DNA from: CAYMCV01 sp964389005
GTDB lineage: Bacteria > Bacillota > Clostridia > Lachnospirales > Lachnospiraceae
Direction of reading: 5' to 3'
NCBI GenBank assembly: GCA_964389005.1
Contig: CAYMCV010000038.1
Location: 1-20,410, forward strand
DNA length: 20,410 bases
Made by a program: the position numbers and the translations under genes. Position 1 is the first letter of the stretch. Each line of letters begins with the position of its first letter. This document shows, piece by piece, positions 13,510 to 20,410 of the stretch. The notes under the pieces are model-generated. The model did no database searches. It had not been told where the DNA came from and saw only the letters and a program-made list of their open reading frames with translations.

Positions 13510-15399
13510 ATGGGCAAAATTATAGGTATCGATTTAGGAACAACAAACAGTTGTGTAGCGGTTATGGAAGGTGGTCAGCCCACCGTCATTTCCAATACGG
13601 AAGGCATGAGAACCACACCTTCGGTTGTGGCTTTTACAAAGAACGGCGAAAGACTTGTGGGTGAACCCGCCAAACGTCAGGCAGTAACAAATGCCGAGAA
13701 GACAGTTTCATCCATCAAACGTGATATGGGTACGGATCGCGGCAGAACCATCGAAGACAAGAAATATTCACCGCAGCAAATCTCTGCGATGATTCTTCAG
13801 AAGTTAAAAAGTGACGCGGAGAGTTATCTCGGTGAGAAAGTAAATGAAGCTGTTATCACGGTTCCTGCATATTTTAACGATGCACAAAGACAGGCAACCA
13901 AGGATGCAGGAAAGATTGCAGGATTGGACGTCAAACGTATCATCAACGAGCCGACCGCGGCTGCACTTGCATACGGACTTGATAATGAAAAAGAACAGAT
14001 CATTATGGTATACGACTTAGGCGGCGGTACATTTGACGTTTCCGTTATCGAAATTGGCGACGGTATCATCGAAGTACGGGCAACCGCAGGCGATAACCGT
14101 TTGGGCGGCGATGATTTCGACCAGAAGATTACTGACTATATGCTTGCGGAATTCAAGAAACAGGAAGGTGTCGATCTTTCCAATGACAAGATGGCACTTC
14201 AGAGACTGAAAGAAGCAGCAGAAAAAGCAAAGAAGGAATTGTCAAGTGCGGTTACAACCAACATCAACCTTCCGTTTATCACAGCAACGGCAGAAGGTCC
14301 GAAGCACTTTGATATGAACTTAACGAGAGCAAAATTCGATGAGTTGACACATGAACTTGTTGAGAGAACTGCGGGACCGGTACAACGTGCATTGAAAGAT
14401 GCGGGAATTTCGGCAAGTGAGCTCGGCAAAGTATTGTTGGTCGGCGGTTCCACACGTATTCCTGCAGTACAGGATAAGGTAAAACAATTAACAGGTCATG
14501 AACCCAGCAAATCATTGAATCCGGATGAGTGTGTTGCACTCGGTGCATCCATTCAGGGCGGTAAACTTGCCGGAGATGCCGGTGCGGGTGAAATCCTTCT
14601 TCTTGATGTTACACCGTTGTCACTTGCAATTGAAACGATGGGCGGCGTTGCAACGAAGTTAATCGAGAGAAATACAACCATTCCGGTAAAGAAGAGTCAG
14701 GTTTTCTCAACGGCAGCAGACAATCAGACAGCTGTAGATATCAATGTTGTACAGGGTGAGAGACAGTTTGCAAAGGACAACAAGTCTTTGGGACAGTTCC
14801 GTTTGGACGGAATTCCTCCCGCAAGACGTGGTATGCCGCAGATTGAAGTTACATTTGACATTGATGCGAACGGTATCGTAAATGTTTCGGCAAAAGACCT
14901 TGGTACCGGAAAAGAACAGCACATTACCATTACGGCAGGTTCCAACATGTCAGATTCAGATATTGACAAAGCGGTCAAAGAAGCAGCCGAGTACGAAGCA
15001 CAGGATAAGAAACGCAAAGAAGCAATCGATGCAAGAAACGATGCGGACGCTATGGTATTCCAGACCGAGAAAGCTTTGAATGAAGTTGGAGATAAGATTT
15101 CCGAGTCTGAGAAGCAGTCATTGGAAGAGGAATTGAAGAATGTCAAGGATTTGCTTGAAAAGAGCAAAGACCGTGAGATGACCGAAGATGAAGTAACGGA
15201 ATTGAAAGCCGCACAGGAGAAGATGATGGAGAAGGCACAGTCTCTGTTCTCCAAGATGTACGAAGGAATGCAGGGCGGTGCAAACGGGGCAGGCCCGGAT
15301 ATGAGCGGTTTTGCAGGTGAAGGAGCAGACGGCGGCGCGACACAGAGTGAGTCACAGCCGGATGACGACATCATTGACGGTGATTTCAGAGAAGTATAA
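13510..15399 (+). CDS. dnaK: Molecular chaperone DnaK (Hsp70)
   Basis: This 629-aa protein has all three Hsp70 parts. The ATPase domain opens GIDLGTTNSCVAVMEGG and contains INEPTAAALAYGLD and VYDLGGGTFDVSVIEIGDG, followed by LVGGSTRIPAVQ. The linker and substrate-binding beta domain carry LLLDVTPLSLAIETMGGV, and the helical lid ends in the acidic DDDIIDGDFREV tail, which resembles other bacterial DnaK ends. It binds unfolded peptides in an ATP-driven cycle with DnaJ and GrpE in the cytoplasm. AGGAGG at 13496-13501 is 8 nt before ATG 13510; an upstream in-frame ATG at 13489 lies before that ribosome site and is unlikely. The 110-nt leader with a hairpin, and the terminator-like hairpin after the stop, would give dnaK mRNA defined ends. 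No lesion seen. Confidence 0.98.
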   Translation: MGKIIGIDLGTTNSCVAVMEGGQPTVISNTEGMRTTPSVVAFTKNGERLVGEPAKRQAVTNAEKTVSSIKRDMGTDRGRTIEDKKYSPQQISAMILQKLKSDAESYLGEKVNEAVITVPAYFNDAQRQATKDAGKIAGLDVKRIINEPTAAALAYGLDNEKEQIIMVYDLGGGTFDVSVIEIGDGIIEVRATAGDNRLGGDDFDQKITDYMLAEFKKQEGVDLSNDKMALQRLKEAAEKAKKELSSAVTTNINLPFITATAEGPKHFDMNLTRAKFDELTHELVERTAGPVQRALKDAGISASELGKVLLVGGSTRIPAVQDKVKQLTGHEPSKSLNPDECVALGASIQGGKLAGDAGAGEILLLDVTPLSLAIETMGGVATKLIERNTTIPVKKSQVFSTAADNQTAVDINVVQGERQFAKDNKSLGQFRLDGIPPARRGMPQIEVTFDIDANGIVNVSAKDLGTGKEQHITITAGSNMSDSDIDKAVKEAAEYEAQDKKRKEAIDARNDADAMVFQTEKALNEVGDKISESEKQSLEEELKNVKDLLEKSKDREMTEDEVTELKAAQEKMMEKAQSLFSKMYEGMQGGANGAGPDMSGFAGEGADGGATQSESQPDDDIIDGDFREV

Positions 15400-15428
15400 G
15401 TTGTTATCAATAGCGTGAACAAGAATTG

Positions 15429-15466
15429 CGTTACGAAAAAAGTACGAAAGTACTTTTTTCGTGACG
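15429..15466. terminator. GNRA-loop hairpin / bidirectional terminator between dnaK and dnaJ
   Basis: A 17-bp stem (15429-15445 / 15450-15466, one G-U pair) is capped by a GAAA tetraloop. Its inner part, AGTAC-GAAA-GTACT followed by T6 (15454-15459) and preceded by A6, is a classic terminator readable from both strands. dnaJ and the genes behind it then depend on readthrough. Confidence 0.7.
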
Positions 15467-15491
15467 TTTAACCGATTGGAGACAAAATATT

Positions 15492-16608
15492 ATGGCAGAA
15501 CAAAAAAGGGATTATTATGAGGTCCTCGGTGTAGACAAGAATGCAGACGAGGCCGCAATCAAAAAGGCATATCGTGCGCTTGCAAAGAAGTATCATCCCG
15601 ATATGAATCCGAATGATGCCAATGCGGAAGCAAAGTTCAAAGAGGCATCGGAGGCGTATGCTGTATTGAGCGATCCCGATAAGAAGAAACAATACGATCA
15701 GTTATGATTTCAGCGGTGCAGATTTCAGCGATATATTCGGTGATATATTCGGCGATATTTTTGGCGGCGGTCGCAGAAGTCGCAGCGGCGGACCCATGAA
15801 GGGCGCCAATATCCGCAAAAGTGTTCGACTGACGTTTGAGGAAGCAGTATTTGGTGTTGAGAAAGAGATTGAAGTGAATTCCAAGGAAGAGTGTACCACT
15901 TGTCATGGCAGCGGTGCGAAGCCCGGAACAAGTCCGGAAACCTGTCCGAGTTGTAAGGGTAAAGGTCAGGTTGTCATTACATCCAATACATTTTTCGGCA
16001 CGGTACGTAACGTTCAGACTTGTCAGGAATGTGGCGGAAGCGGTAAAATCGTACGTGAGAAATGCTCCGATTGCCGCGGCAGCGGTTTCGTGACGATGAA
16101 GAAGCGTTATGCGGTTGAATTTCCTGCGGGTATTGACAACGGTCAATGTAAGAGAATTCCGGGAAAAGGCGAACCGGGCAGCAATGGAGGTCCGCGTGGC
16201 GATATCCTTGTAGAGGCAGTTGTTTCCAGACATCCGATTTTCCAACGTCAAGAATTCGATATCTATTCCAGTGTACCCATTTCATTTGCGGTAGCTGCGT
16301 TGGGCGGTGAGATTATTATCGATACCGTCGACGGCAAAGTAATTTATGAAGTCAAGGCAGGAACCGTTACCGATTCACGCGTACGTTTGCGCGGTAAAGG
16401 CGTACCGACACTTCGTAACAAAGATGTGCGCGGTGATCACTATGTGACACTCATTGTTCAGGTACCGGATAAGTTATCTTCCGACGCCAAGGAAGCGTTG
16501 CGTCAATTTGATGCACTCTCCGGAGACAGCCTGAATGCAACCAAGAATCTGAAGGTTAATCCGCCGACAGATGGCAAAGGAAAAAAGAAAAAGGGTATTT
16601 TTAAGTAA
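15492..16608 (+). pseudogene. dnaJ: DnaJ co-chaperone, frameshifted in the Gly/Phe linker
   Basis: The J domain is intact (residues 1-71), with KKYHPDMNP at 33-41 supplying the HPD motif that stimulates DnaK ATPase. The frame stops at 15705-15707, right after KKKQYDQ. From about 15704 the next frame continues YDFSGADFSDIFGDIFGDIF, then four intact zinc-binding repeats (CTTCHGSG, CPSCKGKG, CQECGGSG, CSDCRGSG) and the C-terminal peptide-binding domain to 16608. Compared with normal DnaJ, the FGHAAF and glycine-rich stretch is missing, so a deletion of a length equal to 2 modulo 3 is likely. Either this is an assembly collapse of a GGC-rich repeat or a real mutation that separates the J domain from the rest. 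ATG 15796 could start the second piece. GGAG at 15478-15481 serves ATG 15492. Identity is certain; the lesion's reality is not. Confidence 0.9.
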
Positions 16609-16610
16609 AT

Positions 16611-17145
16611 ATGGCGACGTGGAATTCAAGAGGACTCCGAGGTTCAACCTTGGAGGATATGATTAACAGAACGAATGAACGTTACAGGGAAAGCGGTCTT
16701 GCATTAATACAAAAAATCCCCACACCGATTACACCCATCCGGATTGATCAGGAAAGCAGACATATTACACTGGCTTACTTCGATCAGAAAAGCACGGTGG
16801 ACTATATCGGAGCGGTGCAAGGCATCCCTGTATGTTTTGATGCAAAGGAAAGTGCGACGGACACCTTTTCGCTTGCCAACATACATGAACATCAAGTGGC
16901 ATTTATGAGCGAGTTTGAAAAACAAGGTGGCGTTGCATTTTTTATTATTTATTACACGTCCAAAGACATTTTATACTATTTGCCTTANNNNNNNNNNGGA
17001 ACTTTTCTGGGAAAGGGCCAAAGAGGGCGGAAGAAAGAGTTTTCGATACGAGGAACTGAATCCGGAGTACATACTTCCCAAAAAGAGCGGGGTTTTGGTT
17101 CCCTATCTTGATATCTTGCAAAAGGATTTAGAGGACAGGGCGTGA
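16611..17145 (+). CDS. recU: Holliday junction resolvase RecU (assembly gap inside)
   Basis: The first 126 codons read WNSRGLRGSTLEDMINRTNE, then YRESGLALIQKIPTP, QKSTVDYIG, VCFDAKES and NIHEHQVAFM. This order is RecU: the N-terminal R-G-x-x-x-E-x-x-I-N-x-x-N-x-x-Y pattern, the PTP stalk region and the PD-(D/E)xK active site. By spacing to Bacillus subtilis RecU, D64, D77 and K79 stand for D88, E101 and K103, so the middle acidic residue is Asp rather than Glu. A 10-N gap at 16988-16997 breaks the frame; the tail ELFWERAKEGGRKSFRYEE to 17145 is in another register and completes the family. RecU cuts Holliday junctions with RuvAB and helps segregation. The ATG is 2 nt after the dnaJ stop with no strong ribosome site, so coupling to dnaJ translation is likely. 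Confidence 0.92.
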
Positions 17146-17164
17146 AACGAAAGGCGGTTCATCC

Positions 17165-18129
17165 ATGAAATGGAAAAGAATTACGGTAAAAACAATTACA
17201 GAAGCTGAGGATATCATTATCTGTACATTTTATGACATCGGGCTGGAAGGTGCGCAGATTGAGGACAAGGTTCCGCTCACACCGTTGGAGAAGAAGCAGA
17301 TGTTTGTGGACATTCTTCCCGAAAGCGGCGAGGATGACGGGATTGCGTACCTAAGTTTTTTTGTGGAAGAAGACGATAATCGCAATATCGAAGAATTGAT
17401 TCAAATTGCCCAAGAGGAACTTGAAGGTCTGCGTGCATTTACAGATATCGGAGAAGGCAGCATAACCTTGTCCGAAACGGAAGATTTGGACTGGATTAAC
17501 AATTGGAAACAATATTTTCATCAATTTTACATAGACGAGTTACTTGTCATTCCATCGTGGGAAGAAGTCAAAGAAGAAGACCGTGACAAGATGATTCTTC
17601 ATATTGATCCCGGTACGGCATTTGGGACAGGCATGCATGAAACTACGCAACTTTGCATTCGACAGATTAAGAGATATGTGANNNNNNNNNNGATACGAAG
17701 ATTCTTGATGTCGGTTGCGGTAGCGGTATTCTTGCAATTTTGGCATTGATGTTCGGGGCAAAAAGTGCAAAAGGTACGGATTTGGATCCGTGTGCGATTG
17801 AAGCGACCCGTGAGAACATGGAAGCGAACCAAATAGCGGATGCGGATTTTGAGGTCAGAATCGGCAACATTATAACAGACGCGGACGTACAGGATTGGGC
17901 AGGCAGTGCATGCTATGACATTGTGGTTGCCAACATACTTCATAATGTGTTGGAACTTTTGACACCTGTAATTGTAAATCAACTAAAACCGGGCGGAATC
18001 TATATCACATCCGGTATCATTGCAGAAAAAGAAGAATTTGTGTTAGACGTAGTCAAAAAAGCCGGATTGGAACCTGTAGAGGTAACTAGGCAAGGCGAAT
18101 GGGTGAGTATTACCGCCCGCAAGCCATAA
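17165..18129 (+). CDS. prmA: Ribosomal protein L11 methyltransferase PrmA (assembly gap inside)
   Basis: Residues 1-170 form the PrmA substrate-recognition domain and end with DPGTAFGTGMHETT (148-161), the family signature before the methyltransferase core. A 10-N gap at 17682-17691 follows, and the frame resumes in another register with KILDVGCGSGILAI (motif I, binds S-adenosylmethionine), GTDLDPCAIEATRENM and DIVVANILHNVL (motif IV region). PrmA trimethylates amino groups of ribosomal protein L11; loss is usually tolerated. AAAGGCGG at 17150-17157 supports ATG 17165. It starts 19 nt after recU and is followed by rsmE after 22 nt, a frequent pair in Firmicutes. The change of frame is due to the scaffold gap, not evidence of a broken gene. 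Confidence 0.95.
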
Positions 18130-18151
18130 ACATAAATAGGATGGAGATGCG

Positions 18152-18901
18152 ATGTATCACTTTTTTGTGGAAACGGAAGCAATTACCAAGACAGAAATAC
18201 ATATTTCGGGCAAAGATGTAAATCATATCAAAAATGTCCTTCGTTTGCAGCCGGGAGAAGAAATATCTGTAAGTTGCAACGGTAGTGAGATGGAATACAG
18301 GTGTAGTATAGACTGCTATACAGAAGATACGGTTTGCTGCAAAATTCTTTTTTGCAAAGAATCCGGTGTGGAATTGCCGTCCAAAGTTTATTTGTTTCAA
18401 GGATTGCCGAAGGCAGATAAAATGGAATGGATTGTCCAGAAAGCCGTGGAACTCGGCGTGTACGAGATTATTCCGGTGTCATGCAAGCGGTCTATCGTCA
18501 AATTTGATGCAAAGAAAGCAACTGCTAAAAGGACGCGCTGGCAGGGTATCAGTGAAGCGGCGGCAAAACAAAGCCAACGAGCGGTGATTCCGAAGGTCTG
18601 CGATTGTATGACGATGAAAGAAGCGATTGCCTATGCAAAGTCGCAAACGGCGGTCGGAATCATACCCTATGAATTGGCAGAAGGAATGGAAGCTACGCAT
18701 ACTTTTTTCGATGCGCTGGAAAAAGACAGGTCAATTGCCGTTTTTATCGGGCCGGAAGGCGGATTTGAAACATCGGAGATTACCGCGGCATCGGAAGCAG
18801 GAATATTGCCGATATCACTTGGAAAACGCATATTGCGAACGGAAACGGCGGGCTTGGTGGTACTTTCGTGGATTGCCTATCGTTTGGAGAGTGACTTTTA
18901 G
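18152..18901 (+). CDS. rsmE: 16S rRNA (uracil-1498-N3)-methyltransferase RsmE
   Basis: This 249-aa protein is of normal length. An N-terminal PUA-like domain (HISGKDVNHIKNVLRLQPGE) is followed by a SPOUT methyltransferase domain. Its markers are QGLPKADKMEWIVQKAVELG at 83-102, the AAKQSQRAVIP loop, FIGPEGGF at 198-205 and LGKRILRTETA at 223-233; the last two form the trefoil knot that binds S-adenosylmethionine. It makes m3U1498 in the decoding region of the small subunit, acting on assembled 30S. GGAG at 18143-18146 sets ATG 18152. It is the second ribosome-modifying gene in a row. All hallmark motifs are present. Confidence 0.95.
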   Translation: MYHFFVETEAITKTEIHISGKDVNHIKNVLRLQPGEEISVSCNGSEMEYRCSIDCYTEDTVCCKILFCKESGVELPSKVYLFQGLPKADKMEWIVQKAVELGVYEIIPVSCKRSIVKFDAKKATAKRTRWQGISEAAAKQSQRAVIPKVCDCMTMKEAIAYAKSQTAVGIIPYELAEGMEATHTFFDALEKDRSIAVFIGPEGGFETSEITAASEAGILPISLGKRILRTETAGLVVLSWIAYRLESDF

Positions 18902-18956
18902 CACCTGTATTATCATATAATGGTATATAGAGAATGTATAGAAAGCAGGGGATAAA

Positions 18957-20111
18957 ATGGAGATTTATCTGGATAATTCCGCGACCACGAAGTGTTTTTT
19001 ACGCGTGTCCGAAACAGTGAGTAAAGTGATGCTCGATGCATACGGAAATCCCTCCAGCATGCACAGTAAAGGTGTAGAAGCTGAAAAATATATGCGTGAT
19101 GCAACTGAAATAATTGCGCAGAATCTCAAAGTATCTGCCAAAGAAATCATTTTTACCTCAGGAGGGACGGAATCCGACAATCTGGCGATTATCGGCGCGG
19201 CTATGGCGAATCATCGCAGGGGGCATCATCTCATTACCACCCGCATAGAACATCCCGCCGTGTTACAGAGCATGAAATATCTGGAAGAACACGGCTTTAC
19301 CGTAACTTATCTGCCCGTGAACAAAGAAGGAGTGATTTCTCTTTCGGATTTGCAGGCAGCAATCACAAAGGAGACCATATTGGTTTCTATTATGTATGTC
19401 AACAATGAAATCGGCTCGGTGCAACCCATTGCCAAGGCAGGGGAATTGATCAAAAAATGCAACCCCGATACGCTGTTTCATGTGGATGCCGTACAGGCAT
19501 ACGGCAAATACAGAATTTTGCCGAAACGCATGGGAATTGACTTGCTTGCCGTCAGCGGGCACAAGATCCATGGTCCGAAAGGAATCGGTTTCCTGTATGC
19601 TGACGAGAAGGTAAAAATCAGTCCGCTGGTGGTAGGCGGCGGACAGCAACGAAACATACGCTCGGGAACGGAAAATGTTCCGGGTATCGCCGGTCTGGCA
19701 GCGGCGGTTGAAGAAAACTACAAACAACTGGATGCAGATGTGACAGAGTTGTATCGCTTGAGAGAGTTTTTTACGAACGGGCTAATGAAACTTCCCGGCG
19801 TTACAATCAACGGACCTTCTCAAACAGCGTGTGCGCCACATATTGTCAGTGCTTCCGTACGCGGTATCAGAGCGGAAGTTTTGTTACATGCACTGGAGGA
19901 AAAAGGGATTTATGTTTCGGCAGGAAGTGCCTGTGCTGCAAAGAAGACTTCGGTTTCCGCAACATTGCAGGCCATCGGTTTGCCGAAGGAACTTTTGGAT
20001 TCCACGATTCGATTCAGTTTTTCGAATTTTACGACATACGAAGAATTGAAGTACACATTGGAAATCTTTACGGATTGCCTTGCAAAATTACGTCGTTATC
20101 AGCGGCGTTGA
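18957..20111 (+). CDS. Cysteine desulfurase (NifS/IscS-like)
   Basis: This 384-aa fold-type I PLP enzyme has YLDNSATT at the N-terminus, GNPSSMHSKG, FTSGGTESDNLAI, IEHP with His99 stacking on PLP, HVDAVQ with Asp177 and SGHKIHGPKG with Lys203 forming the Schiff base. Also present are RSGTENVPG and SAGSACAAKK, where Cys326 is the persulfide-forming residue. It takes sulfur from cysteine and gives alanine, feeding iron-sulfur clusters or tRNA thiolation. In many Clostridia this gene type is followed by thiI for 4-thiouridine, but here the next gene is different, so the sulfur acceptor is open. AGGGGA at 18947-18952 precedes ATG 18957. It lies 55 nt after rsmE in the same direction; a TATTAT at 18908-18913 with a poor -35 is the only promoter hint. 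Confidence 0.93.
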   Translation: MEIYLDNSATTKCFLRVSETVSKVMLDAYGNPSSMHSKGVEAEKYMRDATEIIAQNLKVSAKEIIFTSGGTESDNLAIIGAAMANHRRGHHLITTRIEHPAVLQSMKYLEEHGFTVTYLPVNKEGVISLSDLQAAITKETILVSIMYVNNEIGSVQPIAKAGELIKKCNPDTLFHVDAVQAYGKYRILPKRMGIDLLAVSGHKIHGPKGIGFLYADEKVKISPLVVGGGQQRNIRSGTENVPGIAGLAAAVEENYKQLDADVTELYRLREFFTNGLMKLPGVTINGPSQTACAPHIVSASVRGIRAEVLLHALEEKGIYVSAGSACAAKKTSVSATLQAIGLPKELLDSTIRFSFSNFTTYEELKYTLEIFTDCLAKLRRYQRR

Positions 20112-20112
20112 C

Positions 20113-20141
20113 TTGAATATCTACAAACAGAATGCTATGAT
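20113..20141 (+). promoter_or_regulatory. Candidate promoter before the operator pair
   Basis: TTGAAT (20113-20118, 4/6), 17-bp spacer, TATGAT (20136-20141, 5/6). Initiation near 20148 would place both operator-like sites just downstream, giving a road-block type control. Confidence 0.35.
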
Positions 20142-20160
20142 ATTGGTATATGGTTCCAAA

Positions 20161-20194
20161 TCGATTATTGTACTGACCGGTTGGTACAATTACC
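20161..20194. repeat. Operator-like palindromic site, copy 1
   Basis: ATTGTAC (20167-20173) and GTACAAT (20184-20190) flank TGACCGGTTG, a 24-bp near-perfect palindrome centred on CCGG. The 34-bp unit matches copy 2 (20218-20251) at 29 of 34 positions by hand count. Symmetry and the GACCGG-TTGGT core resemble TetR-type operators. Confidence 0.6.
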
Positions 20195-20210
20195 AAATTC
20201 TATCATAACG

Positions 20211-20260
20211 TGTCAAGTCGATAATTGTACCGACCGATTGGTATCATTACCGACTTGACA
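20211..20260. repeat. Operator-like site, copy 2, inside a 50-bp palindrome
   Basis: TGTCAAGTCG (20211-20220) and CGACTTGACA (20251-20260) are a perfect 10-bp inverted repeat. Inside them TAATTGTACC (20222-20231) and GGTATCATTA (20240-20249) pair at 8 of 10 positions around GACCGATT. The site is centred 57 bp from copy 1. Confidence 0.6.
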
Positions 20261-20287
20261 TCGAAATACCTCGAGAGGGGAAAGGAA

Positions 20288-20410
20288 ATGCTTCCTTTTA
20301 AGACAAACATAACCCTGAGTATAATTGAATTTTTCAGTGTGGTATTGCTACATGTTATCTATGCAGCAGTACAGTTTGACGCGGAAAAAGCATTGTTTAC
20401 ATCTGTAGGA
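20288..20410 (+). CDS. Unknown protein, start of a gene cut by the window end
   Basis: The 41 visible codons start MLPFKTNITLSIIEFFSVVL, followed by a hydrophobic stretch and a charged QFDAEKALFTSVG segment; the frame is open to the window end. GAGGGG at 20275-20280 and AAAGGA at 20281-20286 precede ATG 20288, so the start is well supported. The first 30 residues may be a membrane helix. The gene lies behind the operator pair and is therefore probably under a dedicated repressor, possibly itself. Too little is visible to name a family. Confidence 0.5.
   Translation, partial: MLPFKTNITLSIIEFFSVVLLHVIYAAVQFDAEKALFTSVG

Noticed and set aside
12893..13510. 205-codon minus-strand frame opposite grpE
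   Set aside because: It covers the grpE coding region and has a composition mirroring it; no independent start signal.
14724..15422. 232-codon minus-strand frame opposite dnaK
   Set aside because: It is Ser/Phe/Ala-rich as expected from the complement of a conserved gene, and dnaK is certain in this stretch.

Overview
The window looks like a draft chromosomal segment of a Gram-positive, low-to-mid-GC Clostridia member, most likely Lachnospiraceae or a close relative. Reasons: an HrcA/CIRCE heat-shock operon (hrcA-grpE-dnaK-dnaJ) followed by RecU, PrmA and RsmE; strong AGGAGG-type ribosome sites; sigma-A-type promoters; and LAGC/LAAC-lipobox lipoproteins. Three 10-base runs of N (3137-3146, 16988-16997, 17682-17691) are scaffold gaps. 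Each lies inside one gene, and the reading frame changes across it, so the real gap length is not 10.

Layout. 1-1500 is an AT-rich accessory patch: the tail of a broken HNH nuclease, an intact DUF3800 gene with its own promoter, and directly after it a compact promoter / closed stem / UUCG-loop terminator unit that looks like a free-standing small RNA of about 118 nt. A gene-like remnant follows. 1497-2850 carries a TraX-family membrane protein, a 21-codon cysteine-containing mini-gene with an ideal ribosome site and its own terminator, and a 66-aa HTH protein behind a consensus promoter. 3053-5731 holds a lipoprotein with a structured leader and a multi-pass membrane protein ending in a LuxR-type HTH, whose start lies in or behind a strong hairpin. 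5803-6784 (minus strand) is a MarR regulator plus a flavodoxin, coupled and probably autoregulated through a perfect 16-bp palindrome at the transcription start. 6951-11555 is a lipoprotein and two large membrane proteins resembling DUF6044 and DUF6020, perhaps envelope-polymer enzymes.

11576-20111 is the housekeeping block. A CIRCE-controlled promoter drives hrcA, grpE, dnaK, dnaJ, recU, prmA, rsmE and a NifS/IscS-like cysteine desulfurase, all on the plus strand. HrcA represses through CIRCE, and GrpE/DnaK/DnaJ form the chaperone cycle. RecU resolves recombination junctions, PrmA and RsmE modify the ribosome, and the desulfurase supplies sulfur. dnaJ is broken in this sequence: the Gly/Phe linker is largely missing and the frame shifts. 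A terminator-like hairpin separates dnaK from dnaJ.

20113-20410 is a regulatory region with two near-identical 34-bp palindromic operator-like sites, the second inside a 50-bp palindrome, in front of a gene cut off by the window end.

The best candidate for something undescribed is the DUF3800 gene plus its adjacent small RNA. Next are the operator pair at 20161-20260, the structured leaders at 2970-3031 and 4291-4326, and the 21-aa mini-gene.
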